Shown: piece by piece, positions 8,506 through 16,624 of the stretch | Numbering within the stretch: position 1 is the stretch's first letter | Layout of the letters: each line of letters begins with the position of its first letter | Notes under the pieces: model-generated | What the model was told of the DNA's origin: nothing | The model's database searches: none | Seen by the model: only the letters and a program-made list of their open reading frames with translations | Translations under genes and position numbers: made by a program | Source: Methylomonas rhizoryzae | GTDB lineage: Bacteria > Pseudomonadota > Gammaproteobacteria > Methylococcales > Methylomonadaceae | Reading direction: 5' to 3' | DNA: 64,000 nt | NCBI RefSeq assembly: GCF_008632455.1 | Contig: NZ_CP043929.1 | Location: 3,534,001 to 3,598,000, forward strand

Positions 8506-8634
8506 TTACCTCGCGGCAATTAGATGATCCAGGTTGCCACTGTCGCCTCCCAGCGCGTACATCACCAATAACAGCACCAGCATGACGGAAGCCTGGGCTA
8601 AAAACGGGTCGTGTTCGGGTTTATGCTTCATCAT
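8506..8634 (-). CDS. 42-aa single-pass membrane micro-protein in nif operon (A)
   Basis: Reads MMKHKPEHDPFLAQASVMLV and continues LLLVMYALGGDSG, with a short polar tail. One hydrophobic helix spans about residues 16-29. Two ATGs stand in tandem; GAGG lies 8 bases before the first. Its 3' end carries the ribosome site of nifW. It shares the pattern LLVMYxLxxD with the neighbouring 34-aa micro-protein, so the two look like a diverged pair. I do not recognise a named family. Expression is supported by ribosome site, spacing and operon position, not by homology. Confidence 0.65.
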   Translation of the reverse strand: MMKHKPEHDPFLAQASVMLVLLLVMYALGGDSGNLDHLIAAR

Positions 8635-8703
8635 GGCAATTACCTCGGGTTAAGGACGGGTAAACCCGCCGTTGCAAAAAGGACTTATTTCATTCCTAAC
8701 TCA

Positions 8704-8808
8704 TTAAAAAGGGCCGATTATGTTAGGGTCGCTCGCCAGCAGATACATGACCAGCAATGCGAACAGCAAGACGGGAAGCAGAGAGATATCCGGTTTTTCT
8801 TTTAGCAT
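8704..8808 (-). CDS. 34-aa single-pass membrane micro-protein in nif operon (B)
   Basis: Reads MLKEKPDISLLPVLLFALLV and continues MYLLASDPN. It is a charged N-terminal 7 residues, one hydrophobic helix and a short tail. A strong ribosome site (AAGGTGAT, 7 bases) precedes the ATG. It starts 29 bases downstream of the helical-protein gene and lies 69 bases before micro-protein A, whose LLVMYxLxxD motif it shares. Function unknown. A small membrane subunit or localiser for a nif-linked complex is one possibility. Confidence 0.62.
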   Translation of the reverse strand: MLKEKPDISLLPVLLFALLVMYLLASDPNIIGPF

Positions 8809-8837
8809 GTCATCACCTTAGTTTGATTACTTGCCAC

Positions 8838-9344
8838 TCATCCCGCGGCGACGGCTTGCGTTTGCAACACCAGCTCCAGTAAACCTCTAGCGCCTATCCG
8901 ATCTTTGTCGTCCAGCGCCACTAATTTTTCGAATATGCCGCGGCTCAATTCCAAATTGTGCAGACGCATGTTCAAGAAACCGATCGATTTCAGGGTAAAC
9001 AGGTAAAAACGTATCCGGCTCAACAATTCGCCGGGCGCGGCCGTAATGTGCTCCTTGCTCAACAGCCGCCAATCGTCCGGTACATCCAAGCCGCGCCTAA
9101 CCAGCAGCAGAGCCCGTTCCGAAATCATCAACGCTTCCTCCAACCGGTGCTGGTAGTAATAAAACCGATTGAGCGATACCAACACGTTAAAAGATTCCGG
9201 CGCCCGCAAATAGGCTTTCAGCAGCGGCAGTTCCGCTTCGCCGTTAGCGTAGCCGTCGGATGCGGCTTTGATCAGCTCTTGCACCTCGTGGCTGTCTTCT
9301 TGCTCGTAATACAAATCCTGTGGGTCGAAATCCAGTAAATCCAT
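8838..9344 (-). CDS. Helical (TPR-like) nif-operon protein of unknown function
   Basis: A 168-aa protein starting MDLLDFDPQDLYYEQEDSHE. The region LLKAYLRAPESFNVLVSLNR ... YYYQHRLEEALMISERALLL has the spacing of tetratricopeptide helices, and a later ALDDKDRIGARGLLEL is similar. It has no signal peptide or membrane segment. The ATG overlaps the cysE stop by one base (TAATG), so translation is coupled. Its operon position suggests a helper in nitrogenase assembly, perhaps as a scaffold, but no reaction can be assigned. Confidence 0.72.
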   Translation of the reverse strand: MDLLDFDPQDLYYEQEDSHEVQELIKAASDGYANGEAELPLLKAYLRAPESFNVLVSLNRFYYYQHRLEEALMISERALLLVRRGLDVPDDWRLLSKEHITAAPGELLSRIRFYLFTLKSIGFLNMRLHNLELSRGIFEKLVALDDKDRIGARGLLELVLQTQAVAAG

Positions 9345-10120
9345 TATCGTCTTCCCGCTATCTGCTCTAAAGCCACCGTTTCCTCCCCATGACAGACGGT
9401 CTCCGCATCGCAGCCGCCGCAATTTTCTCCGCTGATTTGGAACAATTTTTCTTGATCCGCTTCCAGCTTATCCAGCCGCTCCACCAGACAAGTCAATGCC
9501 TTGCCTACCGGATCCGGAACCAAATGGTGGTCTAAATCGATACCGCGCGGGTCTTTGATCTTGACGCCTTTTTGCTGAATGATCCGCCCCGGAATGCCGA
9601 TGACGGTACAACAAGGCGGCACGTCTTTGATGACTACCGAGTTGGCGCCGACTCTCACGTTGTTGCCCAGGGTTATGGCGCCCAGGATTTTGGCACCCGC
9701 CCCAACCAACACATTGTCGCCCAAGGTAGGGTGGCGTTTTTCCTTGTTCCAGGTAGTGCCGCCTAGCGTTACCCCGTGATACAAGGTCACGTCGTTGCCG
9801 ATTTCCGCGGTTTCGCCGATCACCACGCAGGCGCCGTGGTCGATGAAAAAACGCTTGCCTATGGTAGCGCCGGGATGAATGTCGACGTTGGTCAACCAAC
9901 GGGCAAAGGCAGCCAATAACCTCGCGGCCAATTTCCAGTCCGCATGCCATAAGCGGTTGGTCATCCGGTACAGCAATACCGCGTGCACTCCCGGATACGC
10001 CAACAAGACTTCCACGATATTGCGTGCCGCGGGATCTCTGGCGAACACGCAAGCCACGTCCTCCCGCCAGTCCTGCCACAGAGTAACCTTGCGGTTACGA
10101 GGAGGTGAGAAAAACATCAT
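9344..10120 (-). CDS. cysE: Serine O-acetyltransferase, nif-associated CysE
   Basis: A 258-aa left-handed beta-helix acetyltransferase. The active-site block is DIHPGATIGKRFFIDHGACV followed by VVIGETAEIGNDVTLYHGVTLGG, with hexapeptide repeats to about residue 190. It makes O-acetylserine for cysteine, the sulfur source for NifS; nif clusters of Azotobacter type carry such a second cysE after nifV. The C-terminal tail has CGGCDAETVC, an unusual cysteine cluster that might bind metal. The ATG at 10120 overlaps the stop of the 53-aa upstream ORF (ATGA) and has GGAG before it. An ATG at 10135 is in frame but lies further inside that ORF. Confidence 0.9.
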   Translation of the reverse strand: MMFFSPPRNRKVTLWQDWREDVACVFARDPAARNIVEVLLAYPGVHAVLLYRMTNRLWHADWKLAARLLAAFARWLTNVDIHPGATIGKRFFIDHGACVVIGETAEIGNDVTLYHGVTLGGTTWNKEKRHPTLGDNVLVGAGAKILGAITLGNNVRVGANSVVIKDVPPCCTVIGIPGRIIQQKGVKIKDPRGIDLDHHLVPDPVGKALTCLVERLDKLEADQEKLFQISGENCGGCDAETVCHGEETVALEQIAGRR

Positions 10121-10278
10121 TTTGCCAAGCTCCATTTGGTTTTACCCGGCGCCGGCACCCCCGGAACTTTAAAAAAACTGCCAGGATAGCGATCGTCCTG
10201 TTCTTGCTGCGGCAAACCGGGCAGGGTTTCCAGTTTGACTTCGGATTTCAGGCTTTGCTTTTGACGTTGACTGTTCAT
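10117..10278 (-). CDS. 53-aa conserved-context ORF between nifV and cysE
   Basis: A soluble, charged 53-aa protein (MNSQRQKQSLKSEVKLETLP at the N terminus, proline- and glycine-rich YPGSFFKVPGVPAPGKTKWS near the end). GAGGTG lies just before the ATG. It starts 11 bases after nifV and ends inside the cysE start codon, the tight packing expected of a translated gene. I do not recognise a family. It may be an unstructured linker or adaptor, but there is no sequence proof. Confidence 0.6.
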   Translation of the reverse strand: MNSQRQKQSLKSEVKLETLPGLPQQEQDDRYPGSFFKVPGVPAPGKTKWSLAK

Positions 10279-10289
10279 CGGACACCTCA

Positions 10290-11414
10290 CTATAAACTGA
10301 GTAGGAATTGACTTAGATCGGTCGATTGCGGCGCCCGTTTATGGGTAGCAACGAATTGACGGATTAAAGGCAGCAAGCGTCCTGCTTGCCAACGGTTGAT
10401 CGGGATGCCGAGTTGACGATAGGCATGCACCACACCCTGGCTACCGGAATGTTTACCGAGCACCAATTGATGGCTTCTGCCTACCACGGCCGGGTCTACC
10501 CCTTGATAATTGATGGGATCTTTCAGCAAGCCGTCGACGTGGATACCCGCTTCGTGGCTAAACACGTCCCGGCCAATTAAACTCTTGCGGCTGCCGATGG
10601 TATCGCCGGACGCGGCGGCCACTTGTTCCGACAAACTGGGAAAGTCCCGCAAATCCACGCCGGTATCGATACCGTATAACTGTTTCAGGCCGACCACGAC
10701 TTCTTCCAAAGCGGCATTACCGGCGCGTTCCCCGAGTCCGTTGACCGTGGTATTGACATGAGTCGCACCGGCCAGTGCCGCCGCCAAGGTGTTGGCGGTC
10801 GCCAAGCCCAAATCGTCGTGCGCGTGCATTTCTATATCCATGTCGGTCGCGACGCGCAATTTTCGAATCGCGTCGTGCACGCCGAACGGCTCCATGATTC
10901 CGACGGTATCGGCGAAACGGATGCGGCTGGCACCCGCCCGTTGCGCGGCTTCGGCCATTTGCGCCAAAAAGTCGCTGTCGGCCCTGGAAGCGTCTTCCGC
11001 CCCGACGCAAACGTTCAAACCGGCATCGACAGCGGCTTTAACGCAATAATCGATAGTGTTCAACACCCATTCGCGGCTTTGCTTGAGCTTATGTTTGATG
11101 TGTTGATCGGATGCGGAAATGGACAAATCGACCGAACCGACGCCCAAATCCAAACAATGGGCCAAATCCTCCTGACGCATCCTGGACCAAACCAACAAAT
11201 TGCACGGCAAATTCAAACCGACGATGGCTTTGATTTCCTCACGCTCTTGTTCGCCCATGGCCGGAATCCCGATTTCCAACTCCGGCACACCCAAACCCGC
11301 CAAGCGTGCGGCGATTTCGAGTTTTTCGTCGAGAGAAAAAACCACCCCTGCCGATTGCTCGCCGTCGCGTAACGTTGTATCGTCGATAATGATGCTGCGG
11401 GTGATGGCTTGCAT
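10290..11414 (-). CDS. nifV: Homocitrate synthase NifV
   Basis: A 374-aa enzyme of the DRE-TIM metallolyase family. It has IIIDDTTLRDGEQSAGVVF at the N terminus (catalytic R and metal D), MHAHDDLGLATANTLAA as the metal HxH motif, NGLGERAGNAALEEVV, and the SHEAGIHVDG segment. It condenses acetyl-CoA and 2-oxoglutarate to homocitrate, the organic ligand of FeMo-cofactor. AGAGG precedes the ATG. It is the first gene of the long nif transcript, and its promoter region shows sigma54, IHF and NifA sites. Confidence 0.94.
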   Translation of the reverse strand: MQAITRSIIIDDTTLRDGEQSAGVVFSLDEKLEIAARLAGLGVPELEIGIPAMGEQEREEIKAIVGLNLPCNLLVWSRMRQEDLAHCLDLGVGSVDLSISASDQHIKHKLKQSREWVLNTIDYCVKAAVDAGLNVCVGAEDASRADSDFLAQMAEAAQRAGASRIRFADTVGIMEPFGVHDAIRKLRVATDMDIEMHAHDDLGLATANTLAAALAGATHVNTTVNGLGERAGNAALEEVVVGLKQLYGIDTGVDLRDFPSLSEQVAAASGDTIGSRKSLIGRDVFSHEAGIHVDGLLKDPINYQGVDPAVVGRSHQLVLGKHSGSQGVVHAYRQLGIPINRWQAGRLLPLIRQFVATHKRAPQSTDLSQFLLSL

Positions 11415-11460
11415 GTTTCAACCTCTAAACGAGTAGGTATTTGCCTTTAATTCCTTAAAA

Positions 11461-11475
11461 GCAAAACGTTTGCCA
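11461..11475 (-). promoter_or_regulatory. Sigma54 (RpoN) -24/-12 promoter of the nifV operon
   Basis: On the minus strand the sequence is TGGCAAACGTTTTGC, matching TGGCAC-N5-TTGC with exact GG/GC spacing. Transcription should start about 12 bases after the GC, near 11449, giving a short leader to the nifV ATG at 11414. An IHF-like site and a NifA-type box lie upstream at 11494-11506 and 11560-11575. Confidence 0.82.
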
Positions 11476-11493
11476 ACTCGCATTAGAACTTGA

Positions 11494-11506
11494 AATCAAT
11501 AACTTA
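11494..11506 (+). promoter_or_regulatory. IHF-binding-site match
   Basis: AATCAATAACTTA matches the consensus WATCAANNNNTTR at every defined position. It lies between the sigma54 promoter and the NifA-type box, where IHF bends DNA in nif promoters. Confidence 0.68.
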
Positions 11507-11559
11507 AGGCGTTATTGACATATTAGCTACAATACAAACGCCTACTAATCGTCGGGGTT

Positions 11560-11575
11560 TGTAACAAACCTTACA
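11560..11575. promoter_or_regulatory. NifA upstream activator sequence (TGT-N10-ACA)
   Basis: TGTAACAAACCTTACA is an exact TGT-N10-ACA box. Its centre is about 100 bases upstream of the -24/-12 element, the usual NifA enhancer distance. NifA itself is not in this window. Confidence 0.78.
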
Positions 11576-11756
11576 ATGAGGGATCGACGGGATAGCGGCT
11601 CGGATTTAAGCCGCCGATTTTGACAAGCAGACGGATGATGACGCTGGACTCGAAGGAGACATTGTCCACCACATGCGCGCTTATCCACTCGACTTTTCCA
11701 GTGCCTGCGGGCAAGGCTAGCCTGAGTCAGGAAAGCAATCGTGACGAAAGTTAAGA

Positions 11757-13664
11757 CTATGGTTTGCTCAGTTTAAACCGCAGTTGCTCGGTCATTTTTT
11801 CGACCTCGGCCCGAATGGGCAGCCACTGCCTGAGGTTGGCCGATGACCTCGAGCGCATCCCCTCCAGAATCGCCAAACTTTGCTGCGCCAGCCCGGAAAC
11901 CGCGTAAAACTTGGCTTTCAGCAATAAAAAATCCAAGCTTGCCGCCGTTTCGTCGATGGCATCCAAGCAATGCGCCGCTTCGATCAATTTGCCCTCGGCA
12001 TCCAACGCGAGGCTTTTCATCGCCAACCAATCTTCCATCTGAAATGCGAAGTTTTGATTCTGCGTAATAGCGTCGGTATAGACTTGAAAATCCTGCCAAC
12101 TCAAATTTCGACAAGCGCCTTGTTTTTTGAAATCGAGAATTTGATTCCAGGCATCCAGCGTCCCGCGATCGAACACGCCGGATTTAAACCGGGCAATCAA
12201 CCCAGTTTTATCCGGCAGCATGACATGATCGTCCACGCAACCGAGCATCAACAGTTGGCTGTAGGTGCCCGGAAAGCCCGGCCATTTTTTTTCGATCGCG
12301 TTGAGAATCAGTGCCGAATTAGCGTAATCGCCGCTATTGGCAAAGAAGGCCGCGGCTTCTTGGTGAGCGCGAATGGAATCGGGCCGCTCCACCAAGGCGG
12401 ACATGGCCTGAATGGCAGGACTGCGCCAGCTGTTTATCTCCGCCCCGTACACCGCAAGGTGGAACAAGGCAATTGACGCCAAACCGGCCAAGGTCAATCG
12501 GTCGGACGCATTGCTAGCGGTATTCGCACGCCGCGCGCGCCATGCAAACAGTTCGCCGACTAGGCCGATTATCAAGCCGGCGCTCGGTAAATAATTGCGG
12601 TGCTCGAAATACAACTCCAACCCGAATATGCTGGATTCGAGCACGTGCCCGGCTAAAAACCAAAACAATCCGAATGCCAGGAACCGATATTTTTTTCTCC
12701 ACCACAACGCCGCCGCACTTAAAACCACCCAAAACGCATTGGCCTCCAGCACCAGCCAGGAATCGCCCAGCGATTTGTAGGCGGGAAACCCGTCGTTAAA
12801 AATGTTTAACCGGCCCGGAGTAGGCCATAAAATTTTGAACAGATAATCCTGCAGCACCAGGCTTTCGCTGAGCATGCGCTGCCAGGGCGTGAATTCCGCC
12901 CGGGTGTAGTTGGCGATGTTGAGGCTTAAATAGCCGAGCACCAACGCCGGCGGCAGTACGCAAACCATCGCAATCCAGGCGTCCCATCGCTTGCTGCCGT
13001 AGCGGCCGCGCAGCAAAAACGCATACAGTACGGCGACTTCCAAGCCGGTCAGCACGGCGTTCTCCTTGGCTAAAATCCCTAAGCCGTAAGCGACAGCCAT
13101 CGCAAAGGTTGCCACTACCCCACCCAAGCGCTTATATGAGTGAATTCCCCACAAAAACCCCAGCACGCCCAGCCAGGAAAACAACGCCGACAATAATGTC
13201 ATACGTTGCACGACATAAAAAACGCTACTGATATTGAGCGGTAAAAACAGCCAAAACGCCGTTACGACGATGGAAAACTGCGCGCTGACGCGGACCGGCC
13301 AGTCCTGCAGCTTGCCGATTAACAGACAGACCGCAAAAACCAGACAGGCGTTGACGATGTGTATCGCCATACCTGCAAGCTTGAAGGGATAGGGATTGCC
13401 CGGCCAGTCGTGCGCCTGCAAGGCGTAACTAAACAGACTGAGCGGCCGCCCCAAGGTGCTGGACACGCCGCCGAATACGTAGTGCCAAAATCCCTGCGGG
13501 GTTTTGGCTTGTTCCAAGCCGGTTAAATTAGACCAGTCGTCAAGGATAAAACCGCCGGATAAACCGGGCAGACTGAGAGCCAGATAAAGACCGATTAAGC
13601 AACACAAAAAAAACCCCTGCACTTGCAGGGGTTTTTCTGAGCTAGACTGCTTTTTGTTAAGCAC
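11757..13664 (-). CDS. Polytopic membrane protein with TPR-like tail, probable pilin glycosyltransferase (GT-C like)
   Basis: A 635-aa protein with about ten membrane segments in residues 15-400, then a soluble helical tail resembling TPRs. The first periplasmic loop holds a double aspartate (FILDDWSNLTG, D42-D43), as in GT-C/TMTC-type O-glycosyltransferases. A later loop has FEHRNYLPSAG, a signature seen in TMTC-like proteins. It follows pilA by 6 bases, the place of pilin glycosyltransferase genes in other bacteria; the substrate is inferred. The start is uncertain: the open frame begins with GTG at 13664 and its first codons contain a strong terminator hairpin. Confidence 0.6.
   Translation of the reverse strand: MLNKKQSSSEKPLQVQGFFLCCLIGLYLALSLPGLSGGFILDDWSNLTGLEQAKTPQGFWHYVFGGVSSTLGRPLSLFSYALQAHDWPGNPYPFKLAGMAIHIVNACLVFAVCLLIGKLQDWPVRVSAQFSIVVTAFWLFLPLNISSVFYVVQRMTLLSALFSWLGVLGFLWGIHSYKRLGGVVATFAMAVAYGLGILAKENAVLTGLEVAVLYAFLLRGRYGSKRWDAWIAMVCVLPPALVLGYLSLNIANYTRAEFTPWQRMLSESLVLQDYLFKILWPTPGRLNIFNDGFPAYKSLGDSWLVLEANAFWVVLSAAALWWRKKYRFLAFGLFWFLAGHVLESSIFGLELYFEHRNYLPSAGLIIGLVGELFAWRARRANTASNASDRLTLAGLASIALFHLAVYGAEINSWRSPAIQAMSALVERPDSIRAHQEAAAFFANSGDYANSALILNAIEKKWPGFPGTYSQLLMLGCVDDHVMLPDKTGLIARFKSGVFDRGTLDAWNQILDFKKQGACRNLSWQDFQVYTDAITQNQNFAFQMEDWLAMKSLALDAEGKLIEAAHCLDAIDETAASLDFLLLKAKFYAVSGLAQQSLAILEGMRSRSSANLRQWLPIRAEVEKMTEQLRFKLSKP
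13606..13636 (-). terminator. Intrinsic terminator after pilA, inside the 5' end of the next ORF
   Basis: On the minus strand a perfect stem CCCCTGC/GCAGGGG with a 4-base loop, extended by A/T pairs, is followed by eight T. It begins about 35 bases after the pilA stop. The same bases encode EKPLQVQGFF of the downstream membrane protein, so read-through would be needed to express that gene. Confidence 0.82.
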
Positions 13665-13670
13665 TAGCCT

Positions 13671-14102
13671 TTATGGGCAAACTGTCGGTTTAACAGCAGC
13701 ATCCATTGAGCAAGCCCAATCAAATCTAGTGGAGCCTGTGGTTACAAAAGTCATAGTGATAGTTTTAGCTGCGATTCTGGCATTGACGCTACCAGCTGGT
13801 TTAAAAGTCGCCATGTATTGATTGTTGTTTTGAAATACGATTGATGCGGTGTATTTGCCGCTCGTTACTGGATTACCCAATTGACTAAGAGTTGGCACGG
13901 CACCATTTGTTGAATAATATTCGGCGATGCCGGTTTTCAAGCCACCCAACAACGAAGCGCCTTCCGCCGCTTGCGATCTGGCCAGATAGTCTTGATAAGC
14001 CGGAATCGCCACCGCTGCCAAAATGCCGATGATGGCGACGACGATCATTAACTCAATCAGGGTGAAACCTTGTTGTACTTTTTTCATGACAGGTGTGTTC
14101 AT
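13671..14102 (-). CDS. pilA: Type IV major pilin PilA
   Basis: A 143-aa type IVa prepilin. The leader is MNTPVMKKVQQG with cleavage before FTLIELMIVVAIIGILAAVA, which is the conserved N-terminal helix including E5. The globular part ends with a disulfide loop (ACSMDAAVKPTVCP). It is cleaved and methylated by PilD and assembled in the envelope into pili. The ATG at 14102 has GAGGA before it; the internal ATG (MKKVQQG) has none. A sigma54 promoter lies 51 bases upstream and a terminator directly downstream. Confidence 0.93.
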   Translation of the reverse strand: MNTPVMKKVQQGFTLIELMIVVAIIGILAAVAIPAYQDYLARSQAAEGASLLGGLKTGIAEYYSTNGAVPTLSQLGNPVTSGKYTASIVFQNNNQYMATFKPAGSVNARIAAKTITMTFVTTGSTRFDWACSMDAAVKPTVCP

Positions 14103-14152
14103 AGTGTTGTCCTCTTCTAGGATGTGCGGGTTAAAAATTCATTTAACTAAAA

Positions 14153-14167
14153 GCAGAAACGATGCCA
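14153..14167 (-). promoter_or_regulatory. Sigma54 promoter of pilA
   Basis: Minus strand TGGCATCGTTTCTGC matches TGGCAC-N5-TTGC with correct spacing and one mismatch in the -12 box. Pilin genes of Pseudomonas type are driven by RpoN with PilR, which fits. Confidence 0.7.
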
Positions 14168-14348
14168 ACCCAAACAAAGCAAAGCAAAATATATCCAACA
14201 CATTGATTTTCAAATAATTAAATTGGCATTTGATTGAAATTTCGCATTGCCATCCATGCCGGTTTGAGAAAACTCGCCTAATGGACTATGTTTGCCCGAG
14301 CCGAAAGACTGCCACTCAATTTTTGCCGGTCAAAAAACCCTGCCAATT

Positions 14349-14846
14349 ATGGTAAATCCTCCCAACGACGAAATGCTTGCCTGCGTCAGCCTCCAAGCGG
14401 CGATTACTTTAACCGAATGGAGCGAACGCACGTTACGCAGGCGCCTGGCCGAAGGCTCGATCAGCTGCGCGGCGGTCGCCGGCAACAAAAACCTGATTTC
14501 ACTCAAATCCATAGGCCACGCAGTTTGCATCCCGCTAAGCGACGACACTGTCCAATTAATCACGCGTGCGGACGGCGGCGAGGCCGAAGCGCAAACCGAT
14601 CTGGCCATGCTGTTTTTAGCGCACGACAAACCGAAAAGCGCGGTTTATTGGCTGGAGCAAGCTGCCAAGCAGAATTGCCTGGACGCCATGCATTGGCTAG
14701 GACTATGTCATTTAAGCGGCGTCGGCTTGGCGCAGGACGATAACCTGGCGGTGATGTGGATAGCCAAGGCAGCGGCTCAAGGCCATGCCGTGGCGAAGAC
14801 GCAGATGGAAGCCCTGTCGAATTTTAATCCGCAGCAACAGCATTAG
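14349..14846 (+). CDS. Sel1-repeat protein
   Basis: About 165 aa. The N-terminal 60 residues look like a small helix-turn-helix or coil (TLTEWSERTLRRRLAEGSIS). The C-terminal half has two Sel1-like repeats: AQTDLAMLFLAHDKPKSAVY and DAMHWLGLCHLSGVGLAQDD, then IAKAAAQGHAVAK. Such repeats bind other proteins. No clear ribosome site precedes the ATG at 14349; an ATG at 14292 is in frame. The 3' end overlaps murU convergently by 23 bases. Confidence 0.68.
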   Translation: MVNPPNDEMLACVSLQAAITLTEWSERTLRRRLAEGSISCAAVAGNKNLISLKSIGHAVCIPLSDDTVQLITRADGGEAEAQTDLAMLFLAHDKPKSAVYWLEQAAKQNCLDAMHWLGLCHLSGVGLAQDDNLAVMWIAKAAAQGHAVAKTQMEALSNFNPQQQH

Positions 14847-15528
14847 TCCCGGTTTGCCGGGCCAACAACACGGTACCCTCCAACTCCCTCAATCTTTCCG
14901 GCGTTCCTATATCCAGCCACAGCCCGCCGAAAACCTCGCCGCCGACCGCCCGCCGCCGCATGGCTTCGCTGAGCAACGGGCGCAATTTCAATGCCGAACC
15001 GCATTGCATGCTGTCGAACAGACGCGGATGATAAACGCCGATGCCGCTGAAGGTGTACCGCTCTGCCCCGGATTCGAATAACTGTCCGTCGGCCCCCAGA
15101 CCGAAATCGCCGCCCGGATGATGCGGCGGATTGGCCACCATCACCAGATGCGCATCACCCAGGGTGACATCCCGCAAACGAGCGAGCGGATAGTCGCAAA
15201 TCACGTCGGCGTTGACGACCAGAAACGGTTGATCGCCCAACAACGGCAGGGCGAATTTTATGCCGCCCGCGGTTTCCAGCGCCGTAGCACCCTCGTCGGA
15301 ATAACGGATGGAAACGCCCCATGGTTCGCCATTCCCGCAATGGTGGCGAATTTGCTCCCCCCGGTACGCCAGGTTAACCACAATGTCGCTGAAGCCGGCG
15401 CGCGCCAAGTTCTCCAGCGCGTAATCGATCAAGGCCTTTCCGCCCACTTTGAGCAAGGGCTTGGGAGTCAGTTCGGTCAGTTCCCGCATGCGTTCCCCGC
15501 GTCCAGCGGCTAGTATCATCGCTTTCAT
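14824..15528 (-). CDS. murU: N-acetylmuramate 1-phosphate uridylyltransferase MurU
   Basis: A 234-aa sugar-nucleotide transferase. The nucleotide-binding signature is MILAAGRGERMRELT, followed by PKPLLKVGGKALIDYALE. VVNADVICD is the metal site and WLDIGTPERL the C-terminal motif. It makes UDP-MurNAc from MurNAc-1-P in the AmgK-MurU recycling route, which bypasses de novo synthesis. It overlaps amgK by 4 bases. Confidence 0.9.
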   Translation of the reverse strand: MKAMILAAGRGERMRELTELTPKPLLKVGGKALIDYALENLARAGFSDIVVNLAYRGEQIRHHCGNGEPWGVSIRYSDEGATALETAGGIKFALPLLGDQPFLVVNADVICDYPLARLRDVTLGDAHLVMVANPPHHPGGDFGLGADGQLFESGAERYTFSGIGVYHPRLFDSMQCGSALKLRPLLSEAMRRRAVGGEVFGGLWLDIGTPERLRELEGTVLLARQTGTNAVAAD

Positions 15529-16529
15529 GGCGTCGTGCGGTAAGCCGGTAACACGCTTTGCTGTAAAAAAGCGTTAAATTCTTGCAGTTCGGGATAGGCG
15601 CTGCAAACATCGGCTATATACCCCAAGGTGCGCGGAATGTCTTGCAGATAGCCGGCTTTGCCGTCGCGCAAATGCAAGCGGGAAAATATGCCGACCGCTT
15701 TCAAGTGCCGCTGCAAGCCCATCCAGTCGAACCACCGGTTGAACCGTTGAAAATCGTCGTCGACCATACCTGCATCCAGCAAACGGCCGAAGTACTGCCG
15801 CAGCCAACGCTCGACGCTCGCCTGCGGCCAACGCACATAGCAATCTTTCAGCAAAGACACCAAATCGTAGGTGAGCGGCCCGATCACGGCGTCTTGAAAA
15901 TCCAACACGCCGGGTGGCCCGTCGTCTTTCACGATCATCAAATTGCGCGAGTGATAATCCCGGTGCACGCATACCCGAGGTTGCTGCAAGGCGGAATCGA
16001 TCAACAGCGCTTGCAATGCCTGCCAAACCGGTTGCGGGCAGGCAAGCGCCAATGTTTCCTGTAGAAACCAGTCGCGAAAAATGGACAATTCGCGTTCCAA
16101 CAAGGCTTTGTCGTAAGCCGGTAAAGGAGTCGCCACGACGTCCACCTCGCTCTGCAAACGAAACAGGCTGTCCATGGCCTGCAGGTATAAAGCATCGGCC
16201 GACGCTTCGTTTAAACCGTCGGCATACAAACGGGTACCGAAATCTTCCAGTAGCAAAAAACCCAACGCTGCATTCTGCGCAAAGATTTTCGGCACCCGAA
16301 TGCCGGCGTTTCCTAACAACGCGGCATTCCGGACGAAAGATTCGGTGGTTTCACGCTCGGGAGGCGCATCCATGACCACCTGACACCCTCGTTCGTGCCG
16401 AACGCGAAAATAACGCCTGAAGCTTGCGTCGCTGGATGCGGCTTCTATGGACCGCACCCGGTAGTTCAAATCCTCTGACAACCAACAAACCAACAGCTCC
16501 AAGCGCCGGTCGGAAACAAGAACGTTCAT
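15525..16529 (-). CDS. amgK: Anomeric N-acetylmuramate/N-acetylglucosamine kinase AmgK
   Basis: A 334-aa aminoglycoside-phosphotransferase-fold kinase. The catalytic loop is CVHRDYHSRNLMI, the metal site GVLDFQDAVIGPLTYDLVSL, and the N-terminal lobe holds ASSDASFRRYFRV. It phosphorylates MurNAc at C1 for MurU. It is divergent from lptD with 95 bases between, the same arrangement as in Pseudomonas. Confidence 0.9.
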   Translation of the reverse strand: MNVLVSDRRLELLVCWLSEDLNYRVRSIEAASSDASFRRYFRVRHERGCQVVMDAPPERETTESFVRNAALLGNAGIRVPKIFAQNAALGFLLLEDFGTRLYADGLNEASADALYLQAMDSLFRLQSEVDVVATPLPAYDKALLERELSIFRDWFLQETLALACPQPVWQALQALLIDSALQQPRVCVHRDYHSRNLMIVKDDGPPGVLDFQDAVIGPLTYDLVSLLKDCYVRWPQASVERWLRQYFGRLLDAGMVDDDFQRFNRWFDWMGLQRHLKAVGIFSRLHLRDGKAGYLQDIPRTLGYIADVCSAYPELQEFNAFLQQSVLPAYRTTP

Positions 16530-16624
16530 CTATAGTTACGAATTGCGGGACAACCTAAGGTAAAATGACCGGATATTTTATTCGATTTCCATCCCGCTAC
16601 GCTTAATTCCCTGCCGACCGCAAT

